Positions 43,962 to 52,087 of a stretch of DNA of 64,000 bases are shown here, piece by piece. The stretch lies in contig JAEWCC010000020.1 of the NCBI GenBank assembly GCA_023390815.1, positions 9,397 to 73,396 of the forward strand, written 5' to 3'. The position numbers and the translations under genes are program-made. This stretch comes from Bacillota bacterium (GTDB lineage Bacteria > Bacillota > Clostridia > Christensenellales > SZUA-584). The notes below the pieces were generated by a model, which saw nothing but the letters and a program-made list of their open reading frames with translations, had not been told where the DNA came from and ran no database searches. Positions within the stretch are counted from its first letter, which is position 1; each line of letters starts with the position of its first letter.

Positions 43962-44966
43962 ATGACGGTTTTCTCCTGGCTTAACGACCAGCTTTTAAAA
44001 ATGCAGTGGCTCAGCGACCTTTTCCGCTGGCTCGTGCAGGACGTATTTGGCCTCAGCGTGCAGGAGCGCATCGGCGGCAGCATTCATTTCTTCCTGTACG
44101 ATACGGTCAAGATATTCATCCTGCTGTCCGTGCTGATATTCGTAATATCGTATATACAGAGCCACTTTCCGCCCGAACGCACCAAAAGAATTCTGGGGCG
44201 ATTCCATGGCGTCGGCGCAAACCTGCTCGGCGCGCTGCTGGGTACGGTGACGCCGTTCTGCTCCTGTTCGTCGATCCCGTTGTTCATCGGCTTTACCAGC
44301 GCGGGGCTGCCCATCGGCGTCACGTTCTCGTTTCTGATCTCTTCGCCGCTCGTGGACCTCGCCTCGGTGCTGCTGCTTGCAAGTATATTCAATTGGAAAA
44401 TCGCGATCGCGTATGTCGTGGTCGGCGTCATTTTGGCCGTAGTCGGCGGCACGATCATCAGCAAACTCAAGCTGGAAAAATACGTGGAGCCGTTCGTTTT
44501 TGAAAACCGCATGGCGGAGATCGACGCGCCCGAGATGAAGCGCAAAGACCGGCTCATCTACGCAAAGGATCAGGTGCTCGCCATCATCCGCAAGGTATGG
44601 CTGTATATCCTGATTGGGGTGGCCATCGGCGCGGCAATCCACAACTGGATACCGGAGGATATCATCGCAGCAGTGCTGGGCCAGCAAAACGCGTTTTCGG
44701 TGCTCATCGCGACCGGTGTAGGCGTGCCCATGTATGCGGACATATTCGGCACGCTGCCCATTGCGGAGGCGCTTGTGGGCAAAGGCGTGGGCATCGGCAC
44801 GGTGCTCGCGTTCATGATGGCGGTCACAGCACTGTCACTGCCGTCGATGATCATGCTTAAAAAAGTCGTCAAGACGAAGCTGCTGCTGATATTCGCGGGT
44901 ATCGTGATCATCGGCATATTGATCATTGGCTATACATTCAACGCATTAGGATATCTATTGATATAG
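43962..44966 (+). CDS. arsP: ArsP/YraQ-type permease (organoarsenical or metal efflux)
   Basis: Membrane protein of 334 aa of the DUF318/UPF0718 permease family. The cysteine motif TPFCSCSSIPLFIGF (near residues 95-109) and GVPMYADIFGTLPIAEAL are diagnostic. ArsP members export trivalent organoarsenicals; related proteins serve other metals, so the exact substrate is uncertain. ATG 43962 follows AAAGGAGG. It sits between acr3 and arsC. Confidence 0.87.
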   Translation: MTVFSWLNDQLLKMQWLSDLFRWLVQDVFGLSVQERIGGSIHFFLYDTVKIFILLSVLIFVISYIQSHFPPERTKRILGRFHGVGANLLGALLGTVTPFCSCSSIPLFIGFTSAGLPIGVTFSFLISSPLVDLASVLLLASIFNWKIAIAYVVVGVILAVVGGTIISKLKLEKYVEPFVFENRMAEIDAPEMKRKDRLIYAKDQVLAIIRKVWLYILIGVAIGAAIHNWIPEDIIAAVLGQQNAFSVLIATGVGVPMYADIFGTLPIAEALVGKGVGIGTVLAFMMAVTALSLPSMIMLKKVVKTKLLLIFAGIVIIGILIIGYTFNALGYLLI

Positions 44967-44975
44967 GAGGAACCT

Positions 44976-45389
44976 ATGAGCCGACCCAAGGTTGCATTCA
45001 TCTGCGTACACAACTCTTGCCGATCGCAGATGGCCGAAGCGATAGCAAAGCTGCTTGCCGCGGATGCGTTTGACGCGTATTCCGCCGGGACTGAGACCAA
45101 ACCGCGCATCAACCCGGATGCTGTCACGCTCATCCGGGAACGGTATGGCGTGGATATGGAAAAGACGCAGCGTTCCAAGCTGCTCTCCGAGATCCCGCCC
45201 GTGGACGTCGTAGTCACCATGGGCTGCAACGTTTCGTGTCCTTATTTGCCCTGCCGGCACCGCGAGGACTGGGGACTCGAGGACCCAACCGGACAGGGAC
45301 GGGAAGCGTTTGAGCGCACGGCGGACATCATCGAGCAAAAGGTGCTGGACTTAAAACACAGAATCAACGATATACTGAAGGAGAAGTAA
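44976..45389 (+). CDS. arsC: arsenate reductase, low-molecular-weight phosphatase type
   Basis: Cytoplasmic enzyme of 137 aa that reduces arsenate to arsenite for export. P-loop CVHNSCRSQ with the nucleophile Cys 10; later MGCNVSCPYLPC supplies the cysteine pair for thioredoxin-coupled reduction; WGLEDPTGQ is the catalytic Asp loop. The ribosome binding site is AGGAGG. It probably draws electrons from the small thioredoxin-like protein downstream. Confidence 0.95.
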   Translation: MSRPKVAFICVHNSCRSQMAEAIAKLLAADAFDAYSAGTETKPRINPDAVTLIRERYGVDMEKTQRSKLLSEIPPVDVVVTMGCNVSCPYLPCRHREDWGLEDPTGQGREAFERTADIIEQKVLDLKHRINDILKEK

Positions 45390-45390
45390 G

Positions 45391-45651
45391 ATGGCAAAAG
45401 CATGGTATCCGATGATCAACTATGAGTTGTGCGCCGAGTGCGGCACATGCGTCGATAAGTGTACGCACGGTGTGTACAACAAGGAAAAGCATCCGCGGCC
45501 TGTCGTGGTATGTCCCGAGGGCTGTGTGCAGGGCTGCAAGGGCTGCGGCAGCCTGTGTCCCTCCGGCGCGATCGAATATTTCGGCGACACAAAGTGCGAA
45601 TCGGAAGGTTGCGGCTGCGGCTGTGATTGTGGGAGCGGCTGCGGCTGCTAA
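45391..45651 (+). CDS. 4Fe-4S ferredoxin with cysteine-rich tail in the ars operon
   Basis: Protein of 86 aa. First cluster motif CAECGTCVDKC, second motif CVQGCKGCGSLCP, then an unusual tail of Cys and Gly (GCGCGCDCGSGCGC). The tail could bind metalloid or extra iron-sulfur. It begins 1 nt after the arsC stop with GAAGGAGAAG upstream. The likely role is electron supply for arsenate reduction or metalloid binding; that is inferred from context. Confidence 0.85.
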   Translation: MAKAWYPMINYELCAECGTCVDKCTHGVYNKEKHPRPVVVCPEGCVQGCKGCGSLCPSGAIEYFGDTKCESEGCGCGCDCGSGCGC

Positions 45652-45667
45652 TGAAAGGAGAATACCG

Positions 45668-45907
45668 ATGGAAATCAAAGTTTTGGGTTCGGGCTGTGCG
45701 ACATGTCACAAGCTGCACGAGTCCGTGAAGCAGGCCGTGGCCGAGCTGGGCGCGGATGCACAGGTTCTCTATATTACAGATGTGGCGGAGATCATGAAAA
45801 CGGGCATCATGCATATGCCGGGGCTCATCATGAACGGCAAGGTCAAGGCCATGGGCCGCGTACCTTCGGTCAAGGAATTAAAGGCGATGATCTCGGACGA
45901 GATGTAA
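45668..45907 (+). CDS. small thioredoxin-like redox protein
   Basis: Protein of 79 aa of the redox-active disulfide (thioredoxin_3) family. It begins MEIKVLGSGCATC, giving the CxxC active site at residues 10-13, and has the cis-Pro loop MHMPGLIMNGK. GGAG lies upstream of ATG 45668. Given its place after arsC and ferredoxin it is a good candidate reductant for ArsC. Confidence 0.9.
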   Translation: MEIKVLGSGCATCHKLHESVKQAVAELGADAQVLYITDVAEIMKTGIMHMPGLIMNGKVKAMGRVPSVKELKAMISDEM

Positions 45908-45917
45908 AGGAGCCATG

Positions 45918-46439
45918 ATGAAAAGTAATGATTGCTGCAGCTGCGGCGGGTGCTGCTGCGGAACATCAACTGGAAAGCAGTTACTGATCGAGTTCCTCTA
46001 TCTTGATCTCGATACATGCGACCGGTGCCAGGGCACCGAAGCGGCGCTGGACGCTGCCGTCGCCGACGTAACGCCCGCGCTTGTCAGCGCAGGCTATCGT
46101 GTTGAAGTGCAAAAGGTATTGATCGATACGCGGGACATGGCATTACAGTACAGGTTTCTGAGTTCCCCGACAATCCGCGTAAACGGGCGTGACATCGACG
46201 CGCAGGTGAAGGAAACGCAGTGCGAATGCTGCGGCGACATCTGCGGCGAAGATGTCGATTGCCGTGTTTGGGAGTACGAAGGCCGGGAATACACGGCCCC
46301 TCCCAAGGAGCTCATCGCCGCGGGAATATTGCGCGCCGCGTTCACGGACGCGCCTCAGACCGAAGCGCCCTATACGCTGCCCGATAACCTTGAGCGGTTT
46401 TTCAGCGGGAAGAGCGCCCGGAATACAGATACCCAGTAA
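45918..46439 (+). CDS. DUF2703 cysteine-rich protein of ars operons
   Basis: Protein of 173 aa. It has an N-terminal Cys cluster (CCSCGGCCCG), a thioredoxin-like start LLIEFLYLDLDTCDRCQGTE with CxxC, and a second cluster CECCGDICGEDVDC. DUF2703 proteins are often encoded in arsenic operons but have no settled function. GGAGCC precedes the ATG pair; I chose the second (45918) for spacing. Last gene before the terminator. Confidence 0.82.
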   Translation: MKSNDCCSCGGCCCGTSTGKQLLIEFLYLDLDTCDRCQGTEAALDAAVADVTPALVSAGYRVEVQKVLIDTRDMALQYRFLSSPTIRVNGRDIDAQVKETQCECCGDICGEDVDCRVWEYEGREYTAPPKELIAAGILRAAFTDAPQTEAPYTLPDNLERFFSGKSARNTDTQ

Positions 46440-46450
46440 CGTGTAAGAAG

Positions 46451-46476
46451 GCTCCGGACTGTCGGAGCTTTTTTAT
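46451..46476 (+). terminator. rho-independent terminator of the ars operon
   Basis: GCTCCG, GACTGT, CGGAGC followed by TTTTTTATT. Confidence 0.9.
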
Positions 46477-46534
46477 TTCATCGTATCCAACATGGCAAGC
46501 CTGGTCAGCCTGATGCGGCATACCTTTGAACCGC

Positions 46535-46563
46535 TTGTTCAGCCCTGCCGCCTGTGATATAAT
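46535..46563 (+). promoter_or_regulatory. sigma-A promoter of the Ntn hydrolase gene
   Basis: TTGTTC (46535-46540), 17-bp spacer, TATAAT (46558-46563). Confidence 0.7.
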
Positions 46564-46601
46564 GCACCAGCTATATCCATATATCACACAGGGGGACCCC
46601 C

Positions 46602-47657
46602 ATGAAAATAATGAAACGCATCGTCATCATTGTCGCGAGTATCGTATTTATACTGATCGTCACTGCGGTGATCGTATTCTTCAACGAGCTGCGCAGCCTT
46701 GCGTCGCTGCGCAAGGCGGACGATTACCCGATGTACCGCATGACGTACTACGGCGACTACGGGTTCGACGAGTTCCTGAAAACCGGCGCGAAAAGCGACG
46801 GCGACATCGAGGCGTTCGTCACCAAGCGGCTGCTCAAGGGGCTGCCCATCGACCTCGGCGTCACAGGGGATGGCTGCACCGCGTTCGTGACGCATAACCC
46901 CGAAGGCGACGTGATATTCGGACGCAACTTCGATTTTGACTATACGCCGTCCCTGCAGGTATTCACCCGCCCGGACGACGGCTATGCATCCGTATCGACC
47001 GTGAATCTGACGTTCGCCGGTTATTCGGCGGACAAGCTCCCTGCCGAAGGCATCGCCATGAGCAGCTTTCTGACGCTGGCCGCGCCGTATCTCCCGTTTG
47101 ACGGCATGAACGAAAAGGGCGTCTGCATGGCGCTGCTGGCCGTGCCCGAGGCGCAGCCGCCGCAGGGCGACGACCGGGTGACGCTCAACACCACCACCGC
47201 GATCCGGCTGGTGCTCGACAACGCGGCCAACGTGGACGAAGCCGTGGCGCTGCTGCGCCAGTACAACATGTACTTCTCGGCGGACGTGCAATGCCACTAC
47301 CTGATTGCGGACGCCTCCGGCGCTTCGGTGATTGTGGAATACTGGGACGGCGCGCTGCAGGTGGTGGAGCCGGACGCGGACTATCAGATCGCGTCCAACT
47401 TCGTGGCGTATAATGGCATGAACCTCGGCGAAGGCTTTACGGAATTCGACCGTTACGATGCCGTGAAGGCCGCCATCGAAGCGGGCGGCGGCGTGCTGAC
47501 CGAAGACGATTCCGCCGCGCTGCTTGCGCAGATCGGCGTACGCGACGGCAACGAGGATTATTTGCAATGGTCCGTAGTGTACAACCTGAACGACTTGACC
47601 GGGCGCATCTTCGCGCACCGCAACACCGGCAACGTGATGGAGTTTAAGTTGGAGTAG
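46602..47657 (+). CDS. membrane-anchored Ntn hydrolase (choloylglycine hydrolase / C45-like)
   Basis: Protein of 351 aa. One N-terminal helix (about 6-27) is followed by a linker and an Ntn-type amidase domain. The likely nucleophile is Cys 92 in DGCTAFVTHNPEGDV, with GRNFDFD following, as in linear-amide and acyl-CoA:6-aminopenicillanate-type hydrolases. The Cys is internal, so activation would need cleavage before it. The domain would face outward. Substrates could be bile salts, acyl-homoserine-type amides or other linear amides; not decidable here. GGGGGA precedes the ATG. Confidence 0.8.
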   Translation: MKIMKRIVIIVASIVFILIVTAVIVFFNELRSLASLRKADDYPMYRMTYYGDYGFDEFLKTGAKSDGDIEAFVTKRLLKGLPIDLGVTGDGCTAFVTHNPEGDVIFGRNFDFDYTPSLQVFTRPDDGYASVSTVNLTFAGYSADKLPAEGIAMSSFLTLAAPYLPFDGMNEKGVCMALLAVPEAQPPQGDDRVTLNTTTAIRLVLDNAANVDEAVALLRQYNMYFSADVQCHYLIADASGASVIVEYWDGALQVVEPDADYQIASNFVAYNGMNLGEGFTEFDRYDAVKAAIEAGGGVLTEDDSAALLAQIGVRDGNEDYLQWSVVYNLNDLTGRIFAHRNTGNVMEFKLE

Positions 47658-47690
47658 TGCAAGCGCCCGCATGGCTGACAGGACAGACAG

Positions 47691-47720
47691 GCCTCTCCGT
47701 TACCGGGGAGGCTGTTTTCT
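47691..47720 (+). terminator. rho-independent terminator
   Basis: GCCTCTCCG, TTAC, CGGGGAGGC followed by TGTTTTCTT. Confidence 0.85.
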
Positions 47721-47784
47721 TCCGGGCGGAAATGTGATCCTTTTGGTATAATAGGAATGACCGAACGACCCAAAGGGAGCGCTT

Positions 47785-48384
47785 ATGGAAACCAACAATG
47801 TATTTGAAATGATGGCATGCCGGTACGATACCGAAGAGAGGGTACATAACGCGAAGATCATCGCGCAGGCGATACGCGCCGAACTGACGGACACCAAGCA
47901 AAGAACCGCTTTGGATTACGGCTGCGGCACCGGCCTCGTCGGCCTTGCCCTGATTGACTTGTTCAGTTTCATGACCCTTGTGGACGCGTCCCTGAAAATG
48001 GTCGAGCAGGTCCGGCTGAAAATCGAAGGTGCACGCATTGAAAACGCGAGCGCGCTGTGCGCCGACTTTTTGCAGGAGCCGCCGCAGGTGCAGGCCGATT
48101 ATGTCCTTGTATCGCAGGTGCTGCTGCACATCCGGGACACCCGCGCTATCCTGACGAGGCTGTTCGACGCGGTAAATCCCGGCGGCCATCTGATTGTCGT
48201 GGATTTCGACCGGAACGAGAGCATCGTATCGGACCGGGTGCATCCGGGCTTTGACCAAGCGGCGCTGACCGGCTTGCTCAAGGAAATCGGCTTTGCGTCC
48301 GCCGCCGCGCACACGTTCTATCACGGGCAGCAAATCTTCATGAAGCAGGACGCCTCCATGTTCATTCTGGACGCAAGGAAATAG
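47785..48384 (+). CDS. class I SAM-dependent methyltransferase
   Basis: Protein of 199 aa. Motif I ALDYGCGTGLVGLAL (near residues 40-54) binds S-adenosylmethionine. Asp in LVDASLKMV, and VLVSQVLLHI, fit motifs II and III. Substrate unknown. A -10 box TATAAT at 47747-47752 is present, but the -35 is weak. ATG 47785 follows AAAGGGAG. Confidence 0.88.
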   Translation: METNNVFEMMACRYDTEERVHNAKIIAQAIRAELTDTKQRTALDYGCGTGLVGLALIDLFSFMTLVDASLKMVEQVRLKIEGARIENASALCADFLQEPPQVQADYVLVSQVLLHIRDTRAILTRLFDAVNPGGHLIVVDFDRNESIVSDRVHPGFDQAALTGLLKEIGFASAAAHTFYHGQQIFMKQDASMFILDARK

Positions 48385-48410
48385 CGGTGGCTGTATATTT
48401 AGCGCCATCA

Positions 48411-48570
48411 TGCCTCCCTCAGACGAGGGAGGTGGCACTTAGTGCCGGAGGGAGTGACCGGTTTTAAGCCATTTTTCTCTCCCCCAGTCACCTGTCGGTG
48501 ACAGCCCCCGTACCTGGGGTCCCTGAAAAGCGCAGCTTTTTGGGGTGGTCGTCCGAGGGGGCCTACTAAG
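48411..48570. repeat. structured intergenic repeat, clostridial type
   Basis: A series of small hairpins: CCTCCCTC/GAGGGAGG (48413-48432), GGCAC/GTGCC, GTCACC/GGTGAC (48487-48502), and AAAAGC/GCTTTT near 48526-48540. Such GC-rich hairpin strings around CTCCCCCAGTCACC are dispersed in many Clostridia; no second copy was found in this window. The 378-bp gap 48385-48762 holds this repeat, a terminator and the AT-rich boundary. Confidence 0.55.
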
Positions 48571-48587
48571 TTTTTTACAATGTGCGA

Positions 48588-48617
48588 CCTCCCCGCACAT
48601 GCCGGGGAGGTTTGTTT
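48588..48617 (+). terminator. rho-independent terminator
   Basis: CCTCCCCG ... CGGGGAGG followed by TTTGTTTG. Marks the end of the GC-rich part before the AT-rich island. Confidence 0.75.
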
Positions 48618-48762
48618 GTATTCGGCAAAATCCGATTAATTTTTACATTATAGTATATATTATGATGCAAAGTGTGGCTGGAGAGGTGTATAATAATGTT
48701 GGTATATATTATGCTTATAATGATCTAGGTAGATACTATCGGAAAGGAAAGGAGATAAAAAC

Positions 48763-49026
48763 ATGAGTAAAGATAATATTATAGGTATGCCCATAAAGAC
48801 TTCGCAAATTATAAAAAATAAGCGAGGTAACATTTCTGTAGATTGTATAGTTACAGATAGGTGGCTAAAATTCTCAAATAGTTCAGCAATGTTTGATTGT
48901 GGAGAAGTATACACTGTTGATGTAATGACAACAAACGTTGATGGAATTGATAAAAAGATTTGCCAGCTCATTATAAAAAAAGATGAACTGATTAATGTAA
49001 TTAACAGTATAAAATGTACTAATTGA
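48763..49026 (+). CDS. hypothetical protein in AT-rich island
   Basis: Soluble protein of 87 aa, lysine- and isoleucine-rich, with strong GGAAAGGAGA upstream of the ATG. No family recognised and no membrane segment. Base composition is far lower in GC than the flanking genes, and codons such as ATA and AAA are frequent, suggesting recent transfer. It is first of three same-strand unknown genes. Confidence 0.65.
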   Translation: MSKDNIIGMPIKTSQIIKNKRGNISVDCIVTDRWLKFSNSSAMFDCGEVYTVDVMTTNVDGIDKKICQLIIKKDELINVINSIKCTN

Positions 49027-49095
49027 TACGGCACTACCATGTACACTAATTTAATATATTTATATGCATTATTCTGATAAATAAGTGGTGATTTA

Positions 49096-49719
49096 ATGTT
49101 AAATGAGTTATCTATAGTATTTTCTGTATGTATTTCAATTGTTTCGCTGATTATCTCCATTCTTTCATATAGATTAAAAACCCCTAAAGTAAAAATTCAG
49201 ATAATCGATAAAAGGTACGATTCTTTTTTTGGAAATGTGCAATGTGAACATAATGAGCACGTTCACAAAAACAGAATATCAGGTGCGAGATTGCGGCTTA
49301 TAAATAATTCTCCAAATGAAATCACAATTATGGGTATTGCACTTAAATGCAAAAAAGAGACCTTTAGGTTAATTGATCCTTCAAATGATTATTGGGAAAT
49401 TGTTGAGTTTCTATTTAATGACGAAAACGGCGAAGAAACATCAGATGGAAGCGCAATATATTATAGTAATGATGGTATAATCTTGCCATTAATTCTTAAA
49501 GCATATGACGGGAAAGATGTAATTGCACTATTTTATCATTTTCCTATAAAGATCAGAAAAAAAACATGGGCGAAGATTATCGTACAAACCACAATTGGAG
49601 TAAAAACTAAAAAGGTCCATTTAATAGAATATGATAAACAATACGCGAATAAAGATTACAGGGATTACCTGCAATACAAAGTATTGAAGATGAATGAAAT
49701 CTTATATAATCCTACTTAA
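49096..49719 (+). CDS. hypothetical membrane-anchored protein in AT-rich island
   Basis: Protein of 207 aa with an N-terminal membrane helix (about 5-27) and a soluble domain. That domain begins KTPKVKIQIIDKR and appears beta-rich, with an ARLRLINNSPNEITI segment typical of small beta-sandwich stress or defence-associated proteins. AAATAAGTGGTGATTTA precedes the ATG, giving a weak site. Not recognised. AT-rich like its neighbours; a membrane partner in a small defence-type cassette is possible but unproven. Confidence 0.65.
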   Translation: MLNELSIVFSVCISIVSLIISILSYRLKTPKVKIQIIDKRYDSFFGNVQCEHNEHVHKNRISGARLRLINNSPNEITIMGIALKCKKETFRLIDPSNDYWEIVEFLFNDENGEETSDGSAIYYSNDGIILPLILKAYDGKDVIALFYHFPIKIRKKTWAKIIVQTTIGVKTKKVHLIEYDKQYANKDYRDYLQYKVLKMNEILYNPT

Positions 49720-49885
49720 AATACAATTATTTACATTCTCCTGATATGATTTTAGCGATAATTTGCAGATAATTAGGGTATTCGAGAATGTTCTATCGCT
49801 TATATAGTGGCGGATTAAATGTTGCAACAATACAAACTCAGAATTGTATAGACAAAGTATATTTAACTTTTTGGGGGATAAAAAA

Positions 49886-50554
49886 ATGGGAGATGAGCAC
49901 GCGTCTTTTATATATCCTGCATATATATCCGAATACCAAGAATTACACAAAGCGATATGTTTAAACCTCAACAGAATGATTTGGAATATAGCTTTTTTGA
50001 AAAAGGCTAAAGAGGCGCAAGAAAATGGTGCGCGCTGTCGCAATGATTTTATTATTGAGCACCTTTATAAAAACGAATTTGAGTTATTAGTTTTGCGATT
50101 GAATAGAACTTTTTTTGACGAAGGACAGGACGTAATTACTTTGTCACGATTGAAAGACAACTTATTTGCGAAATATTTATTGCCAGAGTATAAGATTATC
50201 TTGAGTAAATCGTTGCATGATGTTACATGGGACTCATGTGAAATTGTTGCTGCGAGGCGGAGATTAAAAGAGGCTGTACCAATCTTTAGAAATCAATTTA
50301 TTGCCCATACACTTATGGGTGAAATTGATGAGCTCTCCGTTTCTCTTCTTGATAGCGAAAAAGTTGTAATGGCTTCTTGTGACCTTTTCAGTAGACTAAG
50401 CTATGGAGTGGATTCATTTTACTTAGGAAAAGAAAAGTTTTATTTAAATTTTGCAGATGAAAAAACAGCATCCGAGCACTTCCTCGAAGAATTTTTCCTG
50501 TTTCAACAAACAAGCGCATGGTGCATTAATAAACTAGATGTGACTGTTCCATGA
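49886..50554 (+). CDS. AbiU2/HEPN-like protein in AT-rich island
   Basis: Mostly helical protein of 222 aa. The N-terminal half has the pattern of an AbiU2-like HEPN domain (NLNRMIWNIAFLKKAKEA, ELLVLRLNRTFFDEG, VITLSRLKDNLF). Residues 135-141 read RNQFIAH, an Rx5H motif of the kind (Rx4-6H) found in HEPN RNases. GGGGGA precedes ATG 49886. HEPN proteins often act in phage defence or as toxins. The family call rests on pattern alone. Confidence 0.6.
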   Translation: MGDEHASFIYPAYISEYQELHKAICLNLNRMIWNIAFLKKAKEAQENGARCRNDFIIEHLYKNEFELLVLRLNRTFFDEGQDVITLSRLKDNLFAKYLLPEYKIILSKSLHDVTWDSCEIVAARRRLKEAVPIFRNQFIAHTLMGEIDELSVSLLDSEKVVMASCDLFSRLSYGVDSFYLGKEKFYLNFADEKTASEHFLEEFFLFQQTSAWCINKLDVTVP

Positions 50555-50724
50555 TGAACAAACGGAGATAGAAAAAGAGAAGGTAGCGAAAACCAATTTG
50601 CTTATTTCTGCCTTTATAGACTTATAGTCTGGGACTGAAAAAGTGATCTTTTCATAATATGCATATGGCTCAACCTTCAGTACCCATAAAACCCAGAGAA
50701 CCAGCGATGCCGATCCATCCCCCC

Positions 50725-50754
50725 GCAATAAAATGAGGCTGCGTACAGCCCCAT
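50725..50754 (-). terminator. rho-independent terminator
   Basis: Minus strand ATGGGGCTG, TACG, CAGCCTCAT followed by TTTTATT. Ends the zinc-ribbon gene. Confidence 0.85.
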
Positions 50755-50771
50755 TCGCTTATCTTTGTTGC

Positions 50772-51347
50772 TTACAGCTTTGCGCCGCAGTCGTGGCAGA
50801 ACTTCGTTCCGGGCGGGTTTTCCGCGCCGCAGCCTGCGCACTTGGGCGTAGCGGACGTACCCAGCTTCGCGCCGCAGTCGCGGCAGAACTTGGTTCCGGG
50901 CGGGTTCTCCGCGCCGCAGCCTGCGCACTTGGGCGATACCGGGGCGACGAGCTTTTCTCCGCACTCTTGACAGAACTTCGTGCCGGGCGGATTCTCCGTA
51001 CCACAGCTTTTGCAGATTCGCGCATCCTGCTCCAGCTGCTCCGCGCGCTTCTTCTCCTCCGCAGCGCGCTGCGCCTCTTCCACTTCCGCGCGCTTGCGCG
51101 CAAGCAGCTTGTCAATCTGCGCGGCTTCGTCGCACAGCTCGGCGAACTCCGGGTAGCGGCCGCTTCGACTGCCCTCCAGCACGGCTGCGCCGATGCGCGC
51201 AAGGACGTCCTGCTTTTTCTTGTCCATCTCGTTTAAATCGGTCTGAAGCAGGAACGCATTCATCGACGCGTCCTTCTTCGCTTCCTCGCCCATCAGCGGC
51301 TGCATGCCCTTAATCAGCCCGCCAAGACCACTGAAAAAATCGCTCAT
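50772..51347 (-). CDS. coiled-coil protein with three zinc ribbons
   Basis: Protein of 191 aa. Residues 1-105 are helical, with a charged coiled coil (RKRAEVEEAQRAAEEKKRAE). Residues 110-191 contain three near-identical zinc-ribbon units, each CxxCGxENPPGTKFCxxCG. The repeats differ by only a few residues, pointing to recent internal duplication. Function unknown; such proteins are common in Clostridia. Single-gene unit with its own terminator. Confidence 0.82.
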   Translation of the reverse strand: MSDFFSGLGGLIKGMQPLMGEEAKKDASMNAFLLQTDLNEMDKKKQDVLARIGAAVLEGSRSGRYPEFAELCDEAAQIDKLLARKRAEVEEAQRAAEEKKRAEQLEQDARICKSCGTENPPGTKFCQECGEKLVAPVSPKCAGCGAENPPGTKFCRDCGAKLGTSATPKCAGCGAENPPGTKFCHDCGAKL

Positions 51348-51432
51348 ACTCCGCCCCTCCGCTTGGATTTGCTTCCATTATATCCCGAATAGACGGCAAC
51401 GGCAATAGGCTGCGTATAGAGGCTTTATACGG

Positions 51433-52059
51433 TCAGTTCGGGCAAAGCAGCGCCATCGCGCGCCGCATAACGCTCTCCCGCGCGGCCTCCATATCCCCCG
51501 CCACATTGCCCAGCATGCCGCAGTTGTAAAGCGACACGAAACCGTGCAGCATGGCCCATGCGCCTGCGATCCGGCTCTGCGGCGGCTCTGCGTCCGTGCA
51601 GCCCGTCTGCATCACCGCTTCCCCGATGAGGCTCACGATGCCGAATGAGATGCGCTCCGCCTCCTGCGCTGCGGCGGCCTCGCGCGGGTCCCCGTACTCC
51701 CGGCATTCCGGGTAGTCGCTGGCGAACATGATGTTGTAATAGCCTTTTTCCTGAATGCCGAAGCGGATGTATTCCTCCAGCGCGGCTTGAAGCCTTTCGC
51801 GCGGCGTTTGCTGCTCCGAAATGCGGGCCGCGATACCCTCGTAAAGACGCGTAAAGCCGATCACCAGCAGCGAAAGATACAGTTCTTCCTTGCTCGCGAA
51901 GTACCGGTAGATCGTCGTCGCCGTGACGCCGAGCTTTGCCCCGAGCTTGCGCATGGAGATATGCTCAAACCCGCCCTGCTCCAGTAGGCGCTGGGCCTGG
52001 GTCAGTATGCGCGACCGTTCCCGCTGTACGCTCTCTGCATCCATCGCTTTTTTCGCCAA
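51433..52059 (-). CDS. TetR/AcrR family transcriptional regulator
   Basis: Repressor of 208 aa. N-terminal helix-turn-helix: ISMRKLGAKLGVTATTIYRYFASKEELY (about residues 34-61). The C-terminal ligand-binding part resembles the TetR_C_33-like group (SRIAGAWAMLHGFVSLY). TTG 52059 has GGGAG at 7 nt; ATG 52044 is an alternative. An inverted repeat in its promoter suggests autorepression. No efflux gene lies next to it, so its target is unclear. Confidence 0.9.
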   Translation of the reverse strand: MAKKAMDAESVQRERSRILTQAQRLLEQGGFEHISMRKLGAKLGVTATTIYRYFASKEELYLSLLVIGFTRLYEGIAARISEQQTPRERLQAALEEYIRFGIQEKGYYNIMFASDYPECREYGDPREAAAAQEAERISFGIVSLIGEAVMQTGCTDAEPPQSRIAGAWAMLHGFVSLYNCGMLGNVAGDMEAARESVMRRAMALLCPN

Positions 52060-52087
52060 AGCCTCACTCCCGCTCTATTTTACGGGT

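Noticed and set aside
46584..47672. Minus-strand open frame of about 362 codons
   Set aside because: Antisense shadow of the Ntn hydrolase gene; His/Arg-rich and without a site for initiation.
48660..49160. Minus-strand 166-codon frame in the AT-rich island
   Set aside because: Two plus-strand genes with good ribosome binding sites occupy the region; the minus frame has none.
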